A stretch of DNA of 24,188 bases from a virus: IMG/VR virus record IMGVR_UViG_3300024335_000049, positions 1 to 24,188 of that record; one strand, given 5' to 3'. A program made the position numbers and the translations under genes. Positions within the stretch are counted from its first letter, which is position 1. Every line of letters starts with the position of its first letter. A model generated the notes under the pieces. The model searched no databases and had not been told where the DNA came from. It saw only the letters and a program-made list of their open reading frames with translations. Below are positions 1 through 9,081 of the stretch, one piece after another.

Positions 1-187
1 TGCACAACAAGCAATGCTAGATGCTGGGCGTCAGCAGACACTAGGCAACTTAGGTTATCCCGGTCAGGCTTTGCAAACTGGCACTGGTACGCTGGGGGCT
101 CTTCCGGGAGCCAAAGTAACGCAACCGGGGCAACCCGGCTTGCTTGGAACTCTAGCAGCTTTCAGCGGCCTTCCGGGTTTTGGTTAA
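1..187 (+). CDS. 3' end of an unknown virion-region protein (partial)
   Basis: This is the tail end of a gene that starts before the window. Reading in the frame that begins at base 2 gives 61 codons and a TAA at 185-187. The visible peptide is rich in Gly, Gln, Leu and Pro and ends LAAFSGLPGFG. It lies 4 bases upstream of the next rightward gene and so belongs to the same late operon. No domain can be recognised in so short a piece. Its place directly before ejection-protein genes suggests a tail or internal virion protein, but that is inference only. Confidence 0.7.
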   Translation, partial: AQQAMLDAGRQQTLGNLGYPGQALQTGTGTLGALPGAKVTQPGQPGLLGTLAAFSGLPGFG

Positions 188-191
188 ATAA

Positions 192-1634
192 ATGGAACTA
201 ACGCAACGAGACCTACTGGCAAAGACACTGCAAGCCGAGGCTGGAAACCAAGGCTATAATGGCATGGTGGCTGTTGGTTCAGTAATTATGAACCGTCTTG
301 CTGGTGGCAGTGATCTTGGCAAAGTCATTTTGCAGCCGGGTCATTTCTCTGCGTGGAATAGCACCACTGGTTATGCTGGCGGAGAACAAGGCCAAAACAT
401 GGACTTCACGCCAAGTTCCAAAGCGTATGAAGTTGCTGATGCTTTGCTTGCTGGTGAATATGAAGACCCGACAGGCGGTGCAACTCATTATTACAACCCG
501 CAGCTTGCTGATCCTATTTGGGGCGCATCAGGTGGTGGTGATTGGCAAACCATCGGGTCGCACATTTTTGGAAAAGCAAACAAAGCTGGCCCGAAACCAA
601 TACCGAATAATGGGCAGATGAAGAAATCTTTAGAAGCCGAAATCTTTGGAGGAGCTTCAGCAATGGACGGACAACCTACGGGCCGAAATATGAGCCAGCC
701 TAGTGCTATTCAGATGCAGAAAATGCAGCAGCAGCAAGGATCGGGCGGTCTTATGGGCTTCCTGCGCGATCCGCGAACCCGCGAGACATTTGCCTCATTA
801 GACAGGTCTGGAATGTTGGGCGGCGTCCAGCAACGGGCTGCGGCTGATGTAGAGCGACAACAGCAAGGCGAAGATCGAAATCGAACAGCGGATTGGTTGG
901 CTTCTCAGCCTAATGGTGGATTGTTTGCCGAAGCTATAAGAGCCGGGATGCCAGCAGCGCAAGCATATGACGCTTATAGAAAATCATTAACTGGTGATTA
1001 CGTTGTTGTCGGCAAAACATTAGTTGATCGCAAAACAGGTAAGGTTGTTTTCCAAGCCCCAAGTACGGCAACAATTACTCGAAGAAATCCAGTAACAGGT
1101 GAACTTGAATATATATCAGGAATTGATCCGTCGCAGCTCAACTTAAAGGAAAGTGAATCTGGTGCAGTGATTTATTCTGGCAGGATGCGACAGGCCGAAA
1201 ATGATTTACGCTTGGTTGAAAGGGAAGGGACTGATTTTATGCAGAAAATCTATTCTAATGCGCCTTTTAACCTCGGCAACTATATGACATCAACTGAGTT
1301 TAAATCTTACGATCAAGCGCGAAAGAATTTTGTTAACGCTGTTCTCCGCAGGGAGTCGGGTGCTGCGATTGCTGAGTCCGAATTTGAAAATGCGAACTCG
1401 CAATATTTCCCGCAGCCGGGAGACCCACAAGAAATTATAGACCAAAAAAGAAGAAACAGAGAATTAGCAATTACGTTAATGGAAGCTGGTGCTGGTGAGG
1501 GTGCTGCATATGCTCAACAAGAAGTTCTTAAAATGCAAAGACAAATTAACCCACTTTTCGGAACGGATGAGTATGTAGCTCCAGAAGCACCAGCGCAAAG
1601 TGAAGGCGGCAATACGGAGGTTACATTTCCATAA
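192..1634 (+). CDS. SleB-type cell-wall hydrolase fused to ejection/internal virion protein
   Basis: 480 aa. Residues 1-130 look like the SleB/CwlJ cell-wall hydrolase fold (Hydrolase_2): Glu16 in QAEAGNQG fits the catalytic Glu, followed by AVGSVIMNR and GATHYYNP, then a W/G-rich end near IGSHIFGK. A Gln/Met-rich linker follows (about 165-185). The C-terminal part (about 310-440) carries NAVLRRESGAAIAESEF and YFPQPGDP, a pattern I know from phage internal/ejection proteins. Inference: a virion-carried enzyme that opens peptidoglycan during DNA entry, with its structural part in the particle. It is not the lysis endolysin, which is a separate gene downstream. Its TAA overlaps the next ATG by one base (ATAATG), so translation is probably coupled. 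Confidence 0.8.
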   Translation: MELTQRDLLAKTLQAEAGNQGYNGMVAVGSVIMNRLAGGSDLGKVILQPGHFSAWNSTTGYAGGEQGQNMDFTPSSKAYEVADALLAGEYEDPTGGATHYYNPQLADPIWGASGGGDWQTIGSHIFGKANKAGPKPIPNNGQMKKSLEAEIFGGASAMDGQPTGRNMSQPSAIQMQKMQQQQGSGGLMGFLRDPRTRETFASLDRSGMLGGVQQRAAADVERQQQGEDRNRTADWLASQPNGGLFAEAIRAGMPAAQAYDAYRKSLTGDYVVVGKTLVDRKTGKVVFQAPSTATITRRNPVTGELEYISGIDPSQLNLKESESGAVIYSGRMRQAENDLRLVEREGTDFMQKIYSNAPFNLGNYMTSTEFKSYDQARKNFVNAVLRRESGAAIAESEFENANSQYFPQPGDPQEIIDQKRRNRELAITLMEAGAGEGAAYAQQEVLKMQRQINPLFGTDEYVAPEAPAQSEGGNTEVTFP

Positions 1635-3937
1635 TGGCTAAAAAACCTACAAAAAAAATCTTTTACATTAAGAGTAAAGAGACGGGTGATATAATGCGTA
1701 TCGCCGCGAAAACTCGTGATGAAGCGTTCGCAATATCTGACACAATGGACCCTTATAAAGCTCCAATTGTTGTTCCTAGACCGGGTGGCTCAGGTTATTT
1801 TGTCAATCCAGACGATGGGAGCGCCCTAGTCATGCAGCCTGATGGCAGAGAGTTGATTATGGGCAGTGGCTTTAGTACGTCTGACCCTGAGCGTGTTGCT
1901 GCTTACAAAGAAGGTCAAACCGCTGGATCAATGGCTACCTCAGATTGGCAAAAAAACATTTTGTCGGCGGCTGAAGAACAATCTCCGCTGGGCAGAGCTA
2001 CTGGCCCGGTAGTAGCGGCATCACAAGCAATGGGTTTTGGCTCTGGTGCTTGGTTGGATGAACTCGTTGAGAAATATTTTGGTGGAAAATCTGGGGACGC
2101 TCTCCGCGCAATTAAGCAAGCGCAACAAAGCGAACGCCCGGTTGAAACTTTAATTGCACAATTAGGAGTTGGTTTAACTGAAGGCTATGCCTTGTTAAAA
2201 AGACTTCCTCAACTTGCAAACATTATAAGTGGGACGCGTCAACGAGGGGTTCTTGCATCGAGTGCTGTAAGTGGAGCGGCTGGATTATCCGCTGGAGGTA
2301 CTACTGGATTTATTTCTGGTGCTGGTGAGGCTGATCCAAGTGAAAATAGAATTCGAGCAGGAGGTGAGGGTGCAACTTTTGGTGCCATTACTGGCGGCTC
2401 ACTTGGCGCTGTCACTCCTTTGGTTGCTGCTGGTGGCAGAAACATATTAAATCTTTTGAGAAAATCAGATGTTCCAATGATTGCGGGTGCGTTGCGCATT
2501 AGTAAGCAAGCGGCAGAAGTTATTAAAAGTGCTTTTGATGCTGGTGGTGATGTTGACCAAGCGTTGTTAAATTTGGAACGTGCTGGTGAAACCGGGATGT
2601 TGGCTGATGCTGGTCCTGCCGCTCAAGCATTGCTTGATGCAAGCGTTTCTGTTGGCGGTCAAGGTCAAGTTGTAACACGGGCATTGGGGCAACGTGCCGA
2701 TGATGTTACGGCAGGGCTTTCGCAAACGCTAGATAAAACTTTAGGTGATGCAGATTTAACTCCGATTCAAGCGGCAGAAATGATTTCTGCAAAAACAGCT
2801 AAAGGTCGGAAATCAGCGTATGAAGCTGCTTATGGTCAACCTATAGATTACAGCTCTCAAACTGGTATGAATATAGAGAGTACTTTAGATAGAATTGACC
2901 CTTCTATTTTAGACCAAGCAATTAAAAAAGCTAATGTGATGATGAGAGCCGCTGGCAAAAAAAATCAACAAATATTAGCATCGTTAGGGGAAGATGGGGA
3001 AATATCCTACACTGAAATGCCCAATGTGATGCAGCTTGATTATATAAAACGTGCTCTTGGAAATTTGGCAGAAGCCGCAAGAAACCCTCTTGGGCAAGCA
3101 ACTGATGATACTTTGCTTTATGGCGGATTGGCTAGAGATTTAAAGAAATCTATAGGTGATGCGGTAATCGAACCTGAAACTGGTGCGCGGTTATATGATG
3201 ATGCTGTAAAGCTAGGAGGCGAAAAAATTGACGAGCAAAACGCCTTTAAGTTAGGGCGTGAGGCTTTAAAGCCGCAAACTGAAATTGGCGATATTCTTGA
3301 CGAGTTAGGGCCAGAGCCTTCTCAAGCACAAATAGAAGCATCAAAATTAGGGATGCGTCAGTATATACGCACAATATTAGAAAACGTCAAAGGTGTTCCG
3401 TCCGACCAAGAATTGGCTGCGCGGCAACTAGATGCGTTCTATCGTCTTACAAGTTCTGATGCTGCACGAAAGAAAATTCAACGCATTATGGGTAATGAAG
3501 CAGCCGATCTATTGGCCGAAATAGATAAGGTCGCGCAAACTTCAAAAGTTCGGTCGGCTGTTGCAATAAACTCTAAAACAGCGCAACGCCAAGCCATAGA
3601 ACGCGATATAAAAGATGTAACAGATGAAGGATTTTTTGGCCAATTGCTTCGTGGAGAGCCAATTGGGTCTGCAAAAGAAATCGTAAAAGCTATCACTGGC
3701 AGAACCGATCAATATGATTTTGAGCAGCGCAGAAAAATATTTGCAGACGTTGCGAGGGCGCTTACTGAAGCTAAAGGGCCAGAAACTCGTAAGGTTTTAG
3801 ATATTATGGAGAGGGCGCAAACTGGACAGATCATAACTCAGGCTGAAAATGATTTGTTAGTCAACCAAATCGCTGGTGTTCTTTCATTAACCGCGCGTGG
3901 GGCTTTGCAACCTAAACTGCAAGAAATGGCACAGTAA
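1634..3937 (+). CDS. Large internal virion / DNA ejection protein
   Basis: 767 aa. No enzymatic motif is visible. Residues about 200-270 are very rich in Gly, Ala and Ser with glycine-zipper spacing (SSAVSGAAGLSAGG, FGAITGGSLGAV), the kind of stretch that can insert into a membrane. The rest is largely helical and rich in Ala, Gln and Lys. Size, this segment and a position between a SleB-ejection fusion and the portal match the ejection proteins of podoviruses, which leave the capsid to form a conduit across the envelope. Expression is probably coupled to the upstream gene through the 1-base stop/start overlap. The family is inferred from context and composition, not from a specific motif. 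Confidence 0.65.
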   Translation: MAKKPTKKIFYIKSKETGDIMRIAAKTRDEAFAISDTMDPYKAPIVVPRPGGSGYFVNPDDGSALVMQPDGRELIMGSGFSTSDPERVAAYKEGQTAGSMATSDWQKNILSAAEEQSPLGRATGPVVAASQAMGFGSGAWLDELVEKYFGGKSGDALRAIKQAQQSERPVETLIAQLGVGLTEGYALLKRLPQLANIISGTRQRGVLASSAVSGAAGLSAGGTTGFISGAGEADPSENRIRAGGEGATFGAITGGSLGAVTPLVAAGGRNILNLLRKSDVPMIAGALRISKQAAEVIKSAFDAGGDVDQALLNLERAGETGMLADAGPAAQALLDASVSVGGQGQVVTRALGQRADDVTAGLSQTLDKTLGDADLTPIQAAEMISAKTAKGRKSAYEAAYGQPIDYSSQTGMNIESTLDRIDPSILDQAIKKANVMMRAAGKKNQQILASLGEDGEISYTEMPNVMQLDYIKRALGNLAEAARNPLGQATDDTLLYGGLARDLKKSIGDAVIEPETGARLYDDAVKLGGEKIDEQNAFKLGREALKPQTEIGDILDELGPEPSQAQIEASKLGMRQYIRTILENVKGVPSDQELAARQLDAFYRLTSSDAARKKIQRIMGNEAADLLAEIDKVAQTSKVRSAVAINSKTAQRQAIERDIKDVTDEGFFGQLLRGEPIGSAKEIVKAITGRTDQYDFEQRRKIFADVARALTEAKGPETRKVLDIMERAQTGQIITQAENDLLVNQIAGVLSLTARGALQPKLQEMAQ

Positions 3938-3949
3938 GGAACAATAAAT

Positions 3950-6094
3950 ATGCGTATCGAACCAATGGATAAAGACACGGTTGAAGGCATCGTCCAAAAG
4001 GCGGTGCAAGATGCTGTTGATTTTATTGAGAGCGAAATCTCTGAGCCAAGGGTCAGGGCGCAGCGTTACTTTGATGGCAAGGTAGATATTGGTCATGAGC
4101 AGGGCCGATCAAAGGTCGTTGCCACAAAATGCCGTGATGTTGTTCGTGCAATAAAGCCATCTATTCAGCGCGTCTTTCTTAGCACAGAAAACCCGGTTGA
4201 GTTTGTGCCTCGTATGCCAGAGGACGTTGCTATTGCGGAGCAAATGACGAAATACGCTAACTATAAGTTTCAGCAGAACAACGGCTATCGTATGCTCAAC
4301 GATGTGTTCCAAGACGCTATGGTTAAGAACTGCGGCATTGCCAAGGTAATGTATGAGGACAAAACCGAAAGCGAGACATTCACATATACTGGCTTGAACG
4401 AAGATGAATTTATGTTCTTGGCAGAAGATGATGACGTTGAAGTTTTAGAGCAAACCATCACGCAAGAAATCGAAATTGACGAAATGGGCGTTGAGATTGA
4501 ACGTCCTGTTTATGACGTTAAAATTAGCCGCACAACTTACGATGGCGATATTCTTATAACATCCGTTCCACCGGAAGAGTTTTTTGTGGATCGGAATGCT
4601 CGAAGCATAGACGATTTTTTCGTGGCGGGGCATCGCACCGACATGACCATTGGCGACTTGCTTGCTATGGGTTACGAGGAAGATGAAATCCAAGGTTTAA
4701 CTGGCACTATTTCAACTATGGAGTCTGAAGCTGAGTATGAGCGCCGTGGTTATACCGTTGATGAAGATGATGACGAAAGTGCCGACCCAACTTCTAAAAA
4801 AGTAGTTGTTACAGAAGCCTATATGAAGATTGACGCAGATGGTGTCGGCGTTCCGCAACTTTATCGTTTTGTATTGGCTGGCGCTGGTTACAAAATGCTT
4901 TCATATGATAAGGCAGATGAAGTTCCGTTTGCTGTGTTTGAAGTAGACCCAGAACCACACGCATTTTTTGGTAGATCGCTGGTTCAGTTGGTTCAGGACG
5001 ATCAGGATGCGGCAACGGCAATGCTTCGCGGCGTTTTGGATAACGTAGCACTGACAAACAATCCGGGCCTTGAAGTTGTCGACGGCCAAGTTTCAATAGA
5101 CGATCTTTTAAATAACGAGATCGGTCGAATTGTTAGGGTAAAGTCACCCGGCGCTATTCGTGAGCAAGTTGTTCCATTTACTGCGGGCTCTACTCTGCCC
5201 GCGCTGCAATATTTTGATATGCTGGTTGATAACAAGACAGGCGTTTCTAAGGCCGCACAGGGGCTTGATCCAGATGTATTGCAGTCAGCCACCGCGACAG
5301 CTGTTGCAGCCACCATGGAGGGCGCTGCGGGGCAGTCAGAGGTTATGGCGCGTAACTTAGCTGAAGGCGGTATGCGTCAACTGTTTAGATTGATTGCTTC
5401 GGCAATAATTAAAAACTCAGACAAAGAAGAAATTATCCGTCTGAATAATCAGTTCGTCGCCGTCGATCCGCGCGTATGGAACGCCGACATGGATATTGTA
5501 GTTAATGTCGGGTTGGGTACTGGCCGCGAAAATGAAAAAGCTGCGGTGCTGCGCGAGACCGTTCAGATGCAGATGAGCATTTGGCAGCAATACGGTCCGA
5601 ATAATGGCATGGTCACGATGACTAATATTCGCAACACTCTTGGCGATATGTTGTCTGCGGTTGGTCTTAAAAATTCAGACCGTTACTACCAGCCAGTTAC
5701 GCCAGAAAGCGAACAGCAGCTAATTGCTCAAAAGCAGCAAGAGGCAATGATGGCGCAACAACAACAGCAGCAAGGTGGCGCTCCAGCATCTGATCCAAAC
5801 CAAGCGTTTTTAATGGCAGAGCAAATGAAAGCGCAAAGCAAAGTTCAAGTCGATATGGCGAAGTTGCAATTGGATGCACAAAAAGCATCTGCCGATCAGC
5901 AATTTAAAATGCACGAACTTGCTATGAAGGACGATTTGAAGCGTGATGAGATGGTTCAAGACCTTGCCGTTGAAGTCGCGAAGATTTTGGGCCAGTATAA
6001 CGCAACTGTGAATGTTGCTTCTGTCAAAGCAGAACAGGACGCGACACGCGCACACAACGAACAAATGATGGGCGGTTATGGATTACAAGGTTAG
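3950..6094 (+). CDS. Portal protein, P22-like
   Basis: 714 aa, a typical length for P22-group portals. The N-terminus (ARVRAQRYFDGKVD-like region near residues 30-50, then VVATKCRDVVRAIKPSIQRVF) and the FQDAMVKNCGIAKVMYE segment are characteristic of this family; a long acidic insertion near 130-165 follows. Residues about 400-470 (LDPDVLQSATATAVAATMEGAAGQSE) match the helical core. The C-terminus (from about 600) is Gln-rich and probably coiled coil, as in the P22 portal barrel. The portal forms the dodecameric ring through which DNA is packaged and ejected. An AAGGAA Shine-Dalgarno sits 10 bases before the ATG. The 3' end overlaps the next ORF by 17 bases. Confidence 0.93.
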   Translation: MRIEPMDKDTVEGIVQKAVQDAVDFIESEISEPRVRAQRYFDGKVDIGHEQGRSKVVATKCRDVVRAIKPSIQRVFLSTENPVEFVPRMPEDVAIAEQMTKYANYKFQQNNGYRMLNDVFQDAMVKNCGIAKVMYEDKTESETFTYTGLNEDEFMFLAEDDDVEVLEQTITQEIEIDEMGVEIERPVYDVKISRTTYDGDILITSVPPEEFFVDRNARSIDDFFVAGHRTDMTIGDLLAMGYEEDEIQGLTGTISTMESEAEYERRGYTVDEDDDESADPTSKKVVVTEAYMKIDADGVGVPQLYRFVLAGAGYKMLSYDKADEVPFAVFEVDPEPHAFFGRSLVQLVQDDQDAATAMLRGVLDNVALTNNPGLEVVDGQVSIDDLLNNEIGRIVRVKSPGAIREQVVPFTAGSTLPALQYFDMLVDNKTGVSKAAQGLDPDVLQSATATAVAATMEGAAGQSEVMARNLAEGGMRQLFRLIASAIIKNSDKEEIIRLNNQFVAVDPRVWNADMDIVVNVGLGTGRENEKAAVLRETVQMQMSIWQQYGPNNGMVTMTNIRNTLGDMLSAVGLKNSDRYYQPVTPESEQQLIAQKQQEAMMAQQQQQQGGAPASDPNQAFLMAEQMKAQSKVQVDMAKLQLDAQKASADQQFKMHELAMKDDLKRDEMVQDLAVEVAKILGQYNATVNVASVKAEQDATRAHNEQMMGGYGLQG

Positions 6095-6326
6095 GGCAGC
6101 ACGATCTCGGTCGTTAATGCAAAACGAACATTTCCAGCTAATCATGAAGGATTTGCGAGACCAGCAACTTGAGGGTTTTGCGAATAGTAGCGCCGACGAA
6201 GTGGAAAAACGTGAAGACGCTCACGCCATTTTGAGAGCATTAAACCAGATTGAGTATATTCTCCAAGCGGACGTAAACGCTGAGATGCTCATAGAAAAGA
6301 AGGGTAAGCACCGCAATGCCGACTGA
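6078..6326 (+). CDS. Small conserved-looking protein between portal and scaffold
   Basis: 82 aa, basic N-terminus (MDYKVRAARSRSL) and an otherwise charged, helical sequence with no Cys and no membrane segment. It overlaps the portal by 17 bases and the scaffold by 11 bases, so it sits inside a translationally coupled head-gene chain. The ribosome binding site is weak, which fits reinitiation after the portal stop. I do not recognise the family. A minor head-assembly factor is possible from position alone. Confidence 0.7.
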   Translation: MDYKVRAARSRSLMQNEHFQLIMKDLRDQQLEGFANSSADEVEKREDAHAILRALNQIEYILQADVNAEMLIEKKGKHRNAD

Positions 6327-7323
6327 TCCTAACGATGGAAGCATAGCTTCTGTAACTGAAATGCTGATGGAAACCCCGCAGCAAGATAATTCAAGCGAGG
6401 CTGTTGAGGCTTCCGAGGAGGTAACTGAGGGCGCTCAGACTGAACCGGAAGAGGTAATGGCTGAGAGCGAGGATGACACTAGCTACGATAGTGATGATGA
6501 GGTTGTAGAGCCTGATTATGAAAATGTAGATGAGGATGAATACACCGACGAGCCAGCCGCTCCTGTGGAGCTTTCTGACGATCTTGAACTTGAAATAAAG
6601 TCAGATGGTCAACTAAAGAAAGTGACCCTGCAAGAGCTAAAGCGTGGCTACGCTGGGCAAGATTACGTCCAAAAGGGTATGGAACAGAATGCTAATTCTC
6701 GTAAAGAGTTGGAGCAACTGAACCAAACCATGCAACAAGAACGTGAACAGTTTTTGCAACGCATTAACCAACTCGAAAATGGTGAACTTTCACAAATGCC
6801 TCAGAAGCCACCAAAGGAGCTGCAAAACAGCGACCCTTTAGGCTATTTGGAGCAAATGGAAGAATACCGCGAAAATGCTGCAAAATTTGAAAGCCTTAAA
6901 CAAGAGGCTGAACAAGTTAGGCAGCAGCAACAGGCACAACAGGCGCAAGCCAATAATGCCTATATTGCTCAACAAGCTGAAATTCTGAAACAAGAAATTC
7001 CAGAGCTGCGCGATCCAGAAAAGGGCAAAAAACTCTTATCTGATATTCACGCAACGGCCACTGGTTATTATGGCGTTCCAGAAGAAATCGTTAGCTCGTT
7101 GACACACGGATGGGAATTCAAAATCATGCGTGACGCGGTAGCTTATCAGAAGCTCAAGGGAACAAAGGACAAGGTCGCAGAAAAGTCAAAAACTGCGCGT
7201 CCTATGGTTAAACCGGGGGCAAAGCGAACAGAGGATGGTCAAGCGAAACGGCGACAACAAGTGCGTTCTCGGATGAAGAAAAGCGGTGACATAAAAAGTG
7301 TCACTTCGTTCTTATTGTCATAG
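6316..7323 (+). CDS. Scaffolding protein
   Basis: 335 aa. Residues 20-95 are extremely acidic (TEGAQTEPEEVMAESEDD, then repeated Asp/Glu), and about 115-225 is a Gln/Glu-rich coiled coil. The C-terminus is basic (KPGAKRTEDGQAKRRQQVRS), like the capsid-binding helix-turn-helix end of P22-type scaffolds. It lies directly before the major capsid gene, where scaffolds are usually found, and would be lost from the mature particle. No protease motif is visible. The call rests on composition and synteny. Confidence 0.8.
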   Translation: MPTDPNDGSIASVTEMLMETPQQDNSSEAVEASEEVTEGAQTEPEEVMAESEDDTSYDSDDEVVEPDYENVDEDEYTDEPAAPVELSDDLELEIKSDGQLKKVTLQELKRGYAGQDYVQKGMEQNANSRKELEQLNQTMQQEREQFLQRINQLENGELSQMPQKPPKELQNSDPLGYLEQMEEYRENAAKFESLKQEAEQVRQQQQAQQAQANNAYIAQQAEILKQEIPELRDPEKGKKLLSDIHATATGYYGVPEEIVSSLTHGWEFKIMRDAVAYQKLKGTKDKVAEKSKTARPMVKPGAKRTEDGQAKRRQQVRSRMKKSGDIKSVTSFLLS

Positions 7324-7338
7324 CGAAAGGAAAACACA

Positions 7339-8307
7339 ATGGGTGTTCTAGCTAATACAAACGAAACATATGACGTCACAACTATCCGCGAGGATATTCA
7401 AGATGCTTTGATTTCGATCACGCCAACTGAGACAATTTTCATGTCTACAATTGGCACACGCAACGTCGAAAACACTTACTATGAGTGGGGCGAAGTTGAT
7501 CTTGCGGCAGTCGCAACTGACAACCGCGTAATTGAAGGCGAGTCTGCTCCCGGTAACGACTCACCAACCAATGCGGTTCGCAAAGGGAACTACACACAGA
7601 TTTCAGATAAAGTTGTCGATGTGTCTTCTACTGCAAACCAAGTCAACGGTGTTGGCGATGCGCAAACAGTTGCAGAGCAAGTTGCTTACAAACTGAAGGA
7701 ACTGAAACGCGATATGGAAGCCATGTTGCTTTCTAATACTGCCGCGTCTGCTGGTTCTTCTGGTACAGCCCGTGCAACCGCTGGTTTGCCAGCCTTTATC
7801 ACCACAAACACTGCGTTTGGTACTGGTGGTTCTGCTGGTACAACATCCGGTACAGGTGAAGCTGGCTTCCCTAACGCCGCTGCAACAGATGGCACAAAGC
7901 GCGATCTGACAGAGGATATTCTGAAAACTGTTATCGCATCTTGCTGGGATAATGGTGCAGAACCTTCTGTTGTTCTGTGTGGTTCTTTCAACAAGCAAAA
8001 AATGTCTGCCTTTACAGGTAACGCTACGCGCTACAAAGAAGCGGAAGACAGCAAGTTGAACGCTGCAATCGACGTTTATGTGTCCGATTTTGGTGAATTG
8101 CAAATTGTACCATCGCGTCACATTCGTCCTCGTGATGTGTTCGTACTTGACCCAAGCTATGCTTCGGTTGCTTACTTGCAGACTGCAAAGCAAGAGCCAT
8201 TAGCGAAAACAGGCCACTCTGAGCGTCGACTTATCTCGGTCGAATATGGCCTTCAGGTTGGTTCGCAAAAAGCTCACGGCTTTATTGCTGACTGCTCCAC
8301 TTCTTAA
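7339..8307 (+). CDS. Major capsid protein, SU10/DUF5309-like
   Basis: 322 aa. The N-terminal segment (TTIREDIQDALISITPTETIFMS) and the QISDKVVDVSSTANQVNG region match the SU10-type major capsid family (DUF5309), a HK97-fold shell protein. A flexible Gly/Ala/Thr-rich loop runs from about 130 to 175. A good AAAGGA Shine-Dalgarno lies 7 bases before the ATG. The gene directly follows the scaffold and is followed at once by an intrinsic terminator, a common way to limit late readthrough after the most highly expressed gene. Confidence 0.92.
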   Translation: MGVLANTNETYDVTTIREDIQDALISITPTETIFMSTIGTRNVENTYYEWGEVDLAAVATDNRVIEGESAPGNDSPTNAVRKGNYTQISDKVVDVSSTANQVNGVGDAQTVAEQVAYKLKELKRDMEAMLLSNTAASAGSSGTARATAGLPAFITTNTAFGTGGSAGTTSGTGEAGFPNAAATDGTKRDLTEDILKTVIASCWDNGAEPSVVLCGSFNKQKMSAFTGNATRYKEAEDSKLNAAIDVYVSDFGELQIVPSRHIRPRDVFVLDPSYASVAYLQTAKQEPLAKTGHSERRLISVEYGLQVGSQKAHGFIADCSTS

Positions 8308-8314
8308 TTCGATT

Positions 8315-8336
8315 GGGGGCTGTAATGGCCCCCTTT
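8315..8336 (+). terminator. Intrinsic terminator after the capsid gene
   Basis: A perfect 6-bp stem GGGGGC (8315-8320) / GCCCCC (8328-8333) with a 7-base loop, followed by TTTCCCCTTTT. It begins 8 bases after the capsid stop. The T tract is broken by four C, so termination is likely partial and lets lower levels of the downstream genes through. Confidence 0.75.
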
Positions 8337-8355
8337 CCCCTTTTGGAGTTTTAAA

Positions 8356-8595
8356 ATGCCTAAAGTAAAAATCACGACAGATAAAACATGGGTTGGTGGC
8401 TCTCGCGCGATAGAAAGTCAAACTTATGAAGTCACCTCAGAAGAGGCGAAAGTTTTAATTGCAAACGGCTTTGCAGAAGCTGTGGAAGTTAAGCGCGCAC
8501 GGAATAAAAAAGGTCAGTTGAAGTCGGATGATCCCAGCACTCCTGATGTAAATGAAGCATGGGTTGGCGGTAAAAAGCCAAAAAAGAAAAAATGA
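8356..8595 (+). CDS. Small head/neck-region protein with Lys-rich tail
   Basis: 79 aa. It starts with a short beta-rich segment (PKVKITTDKTWVGGSRAIESQTYEV), then SEEAKVLIANGFAE, a pattern seen in small phage head-region proteins where an ageing/valency-like domain is followed by EEA..LI..G.AE. The tail ends in KKPKKKK. GGAG precedes the ATG by 8 bases. Its stop overlaps the next start in ATGA. Role unknown; placement after the capsid gene suggests a head or neck component. Confidence 0.75.
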   Translation: MPKVKITTDKTWVGGSRAIESQTYEVTSEEAKVLIANGFAEAVEVKRARNKKGQLKSDDPSTPDVNEAWVGGKKPKKKK

Positions 8596-8873
8596 TAGAA
8601 CAATTGCAAACAAAAATTAAGGAAGAGGATAACAAGGTTGTTATCTCACGCACACAAGATGTGCAGTCGATCCTTGATTATAACAAAGAAAAACAAATTG
8701 CTGGAACGGTTGCGCGTAGTGATATGCGCCATGTGGGCCAAATCCCGTTTGTTGTTGTCGAAACATGGATGTCCGAGTCTGGTTTAAAACTAGGGTCGAA
8801 AGAGTTTGCAGAATATGTTAAGAAGAAACTGTTGAGCGGTGATTACGCGAAACTACTGGTTCACGGCTACTGA
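8592..8873 (+). CDS. Conserved phage protein of unknown function
   Basis: 93 aa. The pattern DVQSILDYNKEKQ, then SDMRHVGQIPFVVVETW and a final LLSGDYAKLLV resembles a small family I have met repeatedly in marine phages near head genes, without known function. The start overlaps the stop of the previous gene (ATGA). No membrane segment or signal peptide. Possible head-completion role by position only. Confidence 0.75.
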   Translation: MIEQLQTKIKEEDNKVVISRTQDVQSILDYNKEKQIAGTVARSDMRHVGQIPFVVVETWMSESGLKLGSKEFAEYVKKKLLSGDYAKLLVHGY

Positions 8874-8883
8874 GGGCGTAAAT

Positions 8884-9081
8884 ATGAATACTAGAAACAC
8901 AGTTGCATCTGCGCATGACCGGATTGATGTCATTGAGCCGCGTATCACAAAGCTAGAAACCACTGTTCATTTGCAGTTCAAAGAGGTGTTTGCTCGAGTA
9001 AAGCGCCTAGAAGCAATTTTAATTGCTACTGCCGGAACTACCATCGCAATGCTTTTTGCAGTGCTTACCAAGATGGGCTGA
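8884..9081 (+). CDS. XhlA-like coiled-coil membrane protein (putative holin accessory)
   Basis: 66 aa. I chose the ATG at 8884 over an in-frame ATG at 8839 because the latter lies inside the previous gene, while 8884 follows that gene's stop at a short GAGG-like site. Residues 1-42 form a coiled coil with heptad pattern (DRIDVIEPRITKLETTV, VFARVKRLEAIL), and 43-63 is one membrane segment (ATAGTTIAMLFAVL). That layout matches XhlA/haemolysin-type phage proteins that work with holins. It opens the lysis cassette and its TGA overlaps the next ATG by one base. Confidence 0.65.
   Translation: MNTRNTVASAHDRIDVIEPRITKLETTVHLQFKEVFARVKRLEAILIATAGTTIAMLFAVLTKMG

Noticed and set aside
7603-8193. 196-codon open frame on the minus strand inside the capsid gene
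   Set aside because: It lies wholly antisense to a well-recognised capsid gene, has no recognisable motif and has an odd Cys/Arg-rich composition typical of a shadow frame.
8839-8883. Longer start for the XhlA-like gene at 8839
   Set aside because: It would overlap 35 bases of the previous gene and add residues that do not fit the coiled-coil start; the 8884 ATG follows the stop directly.
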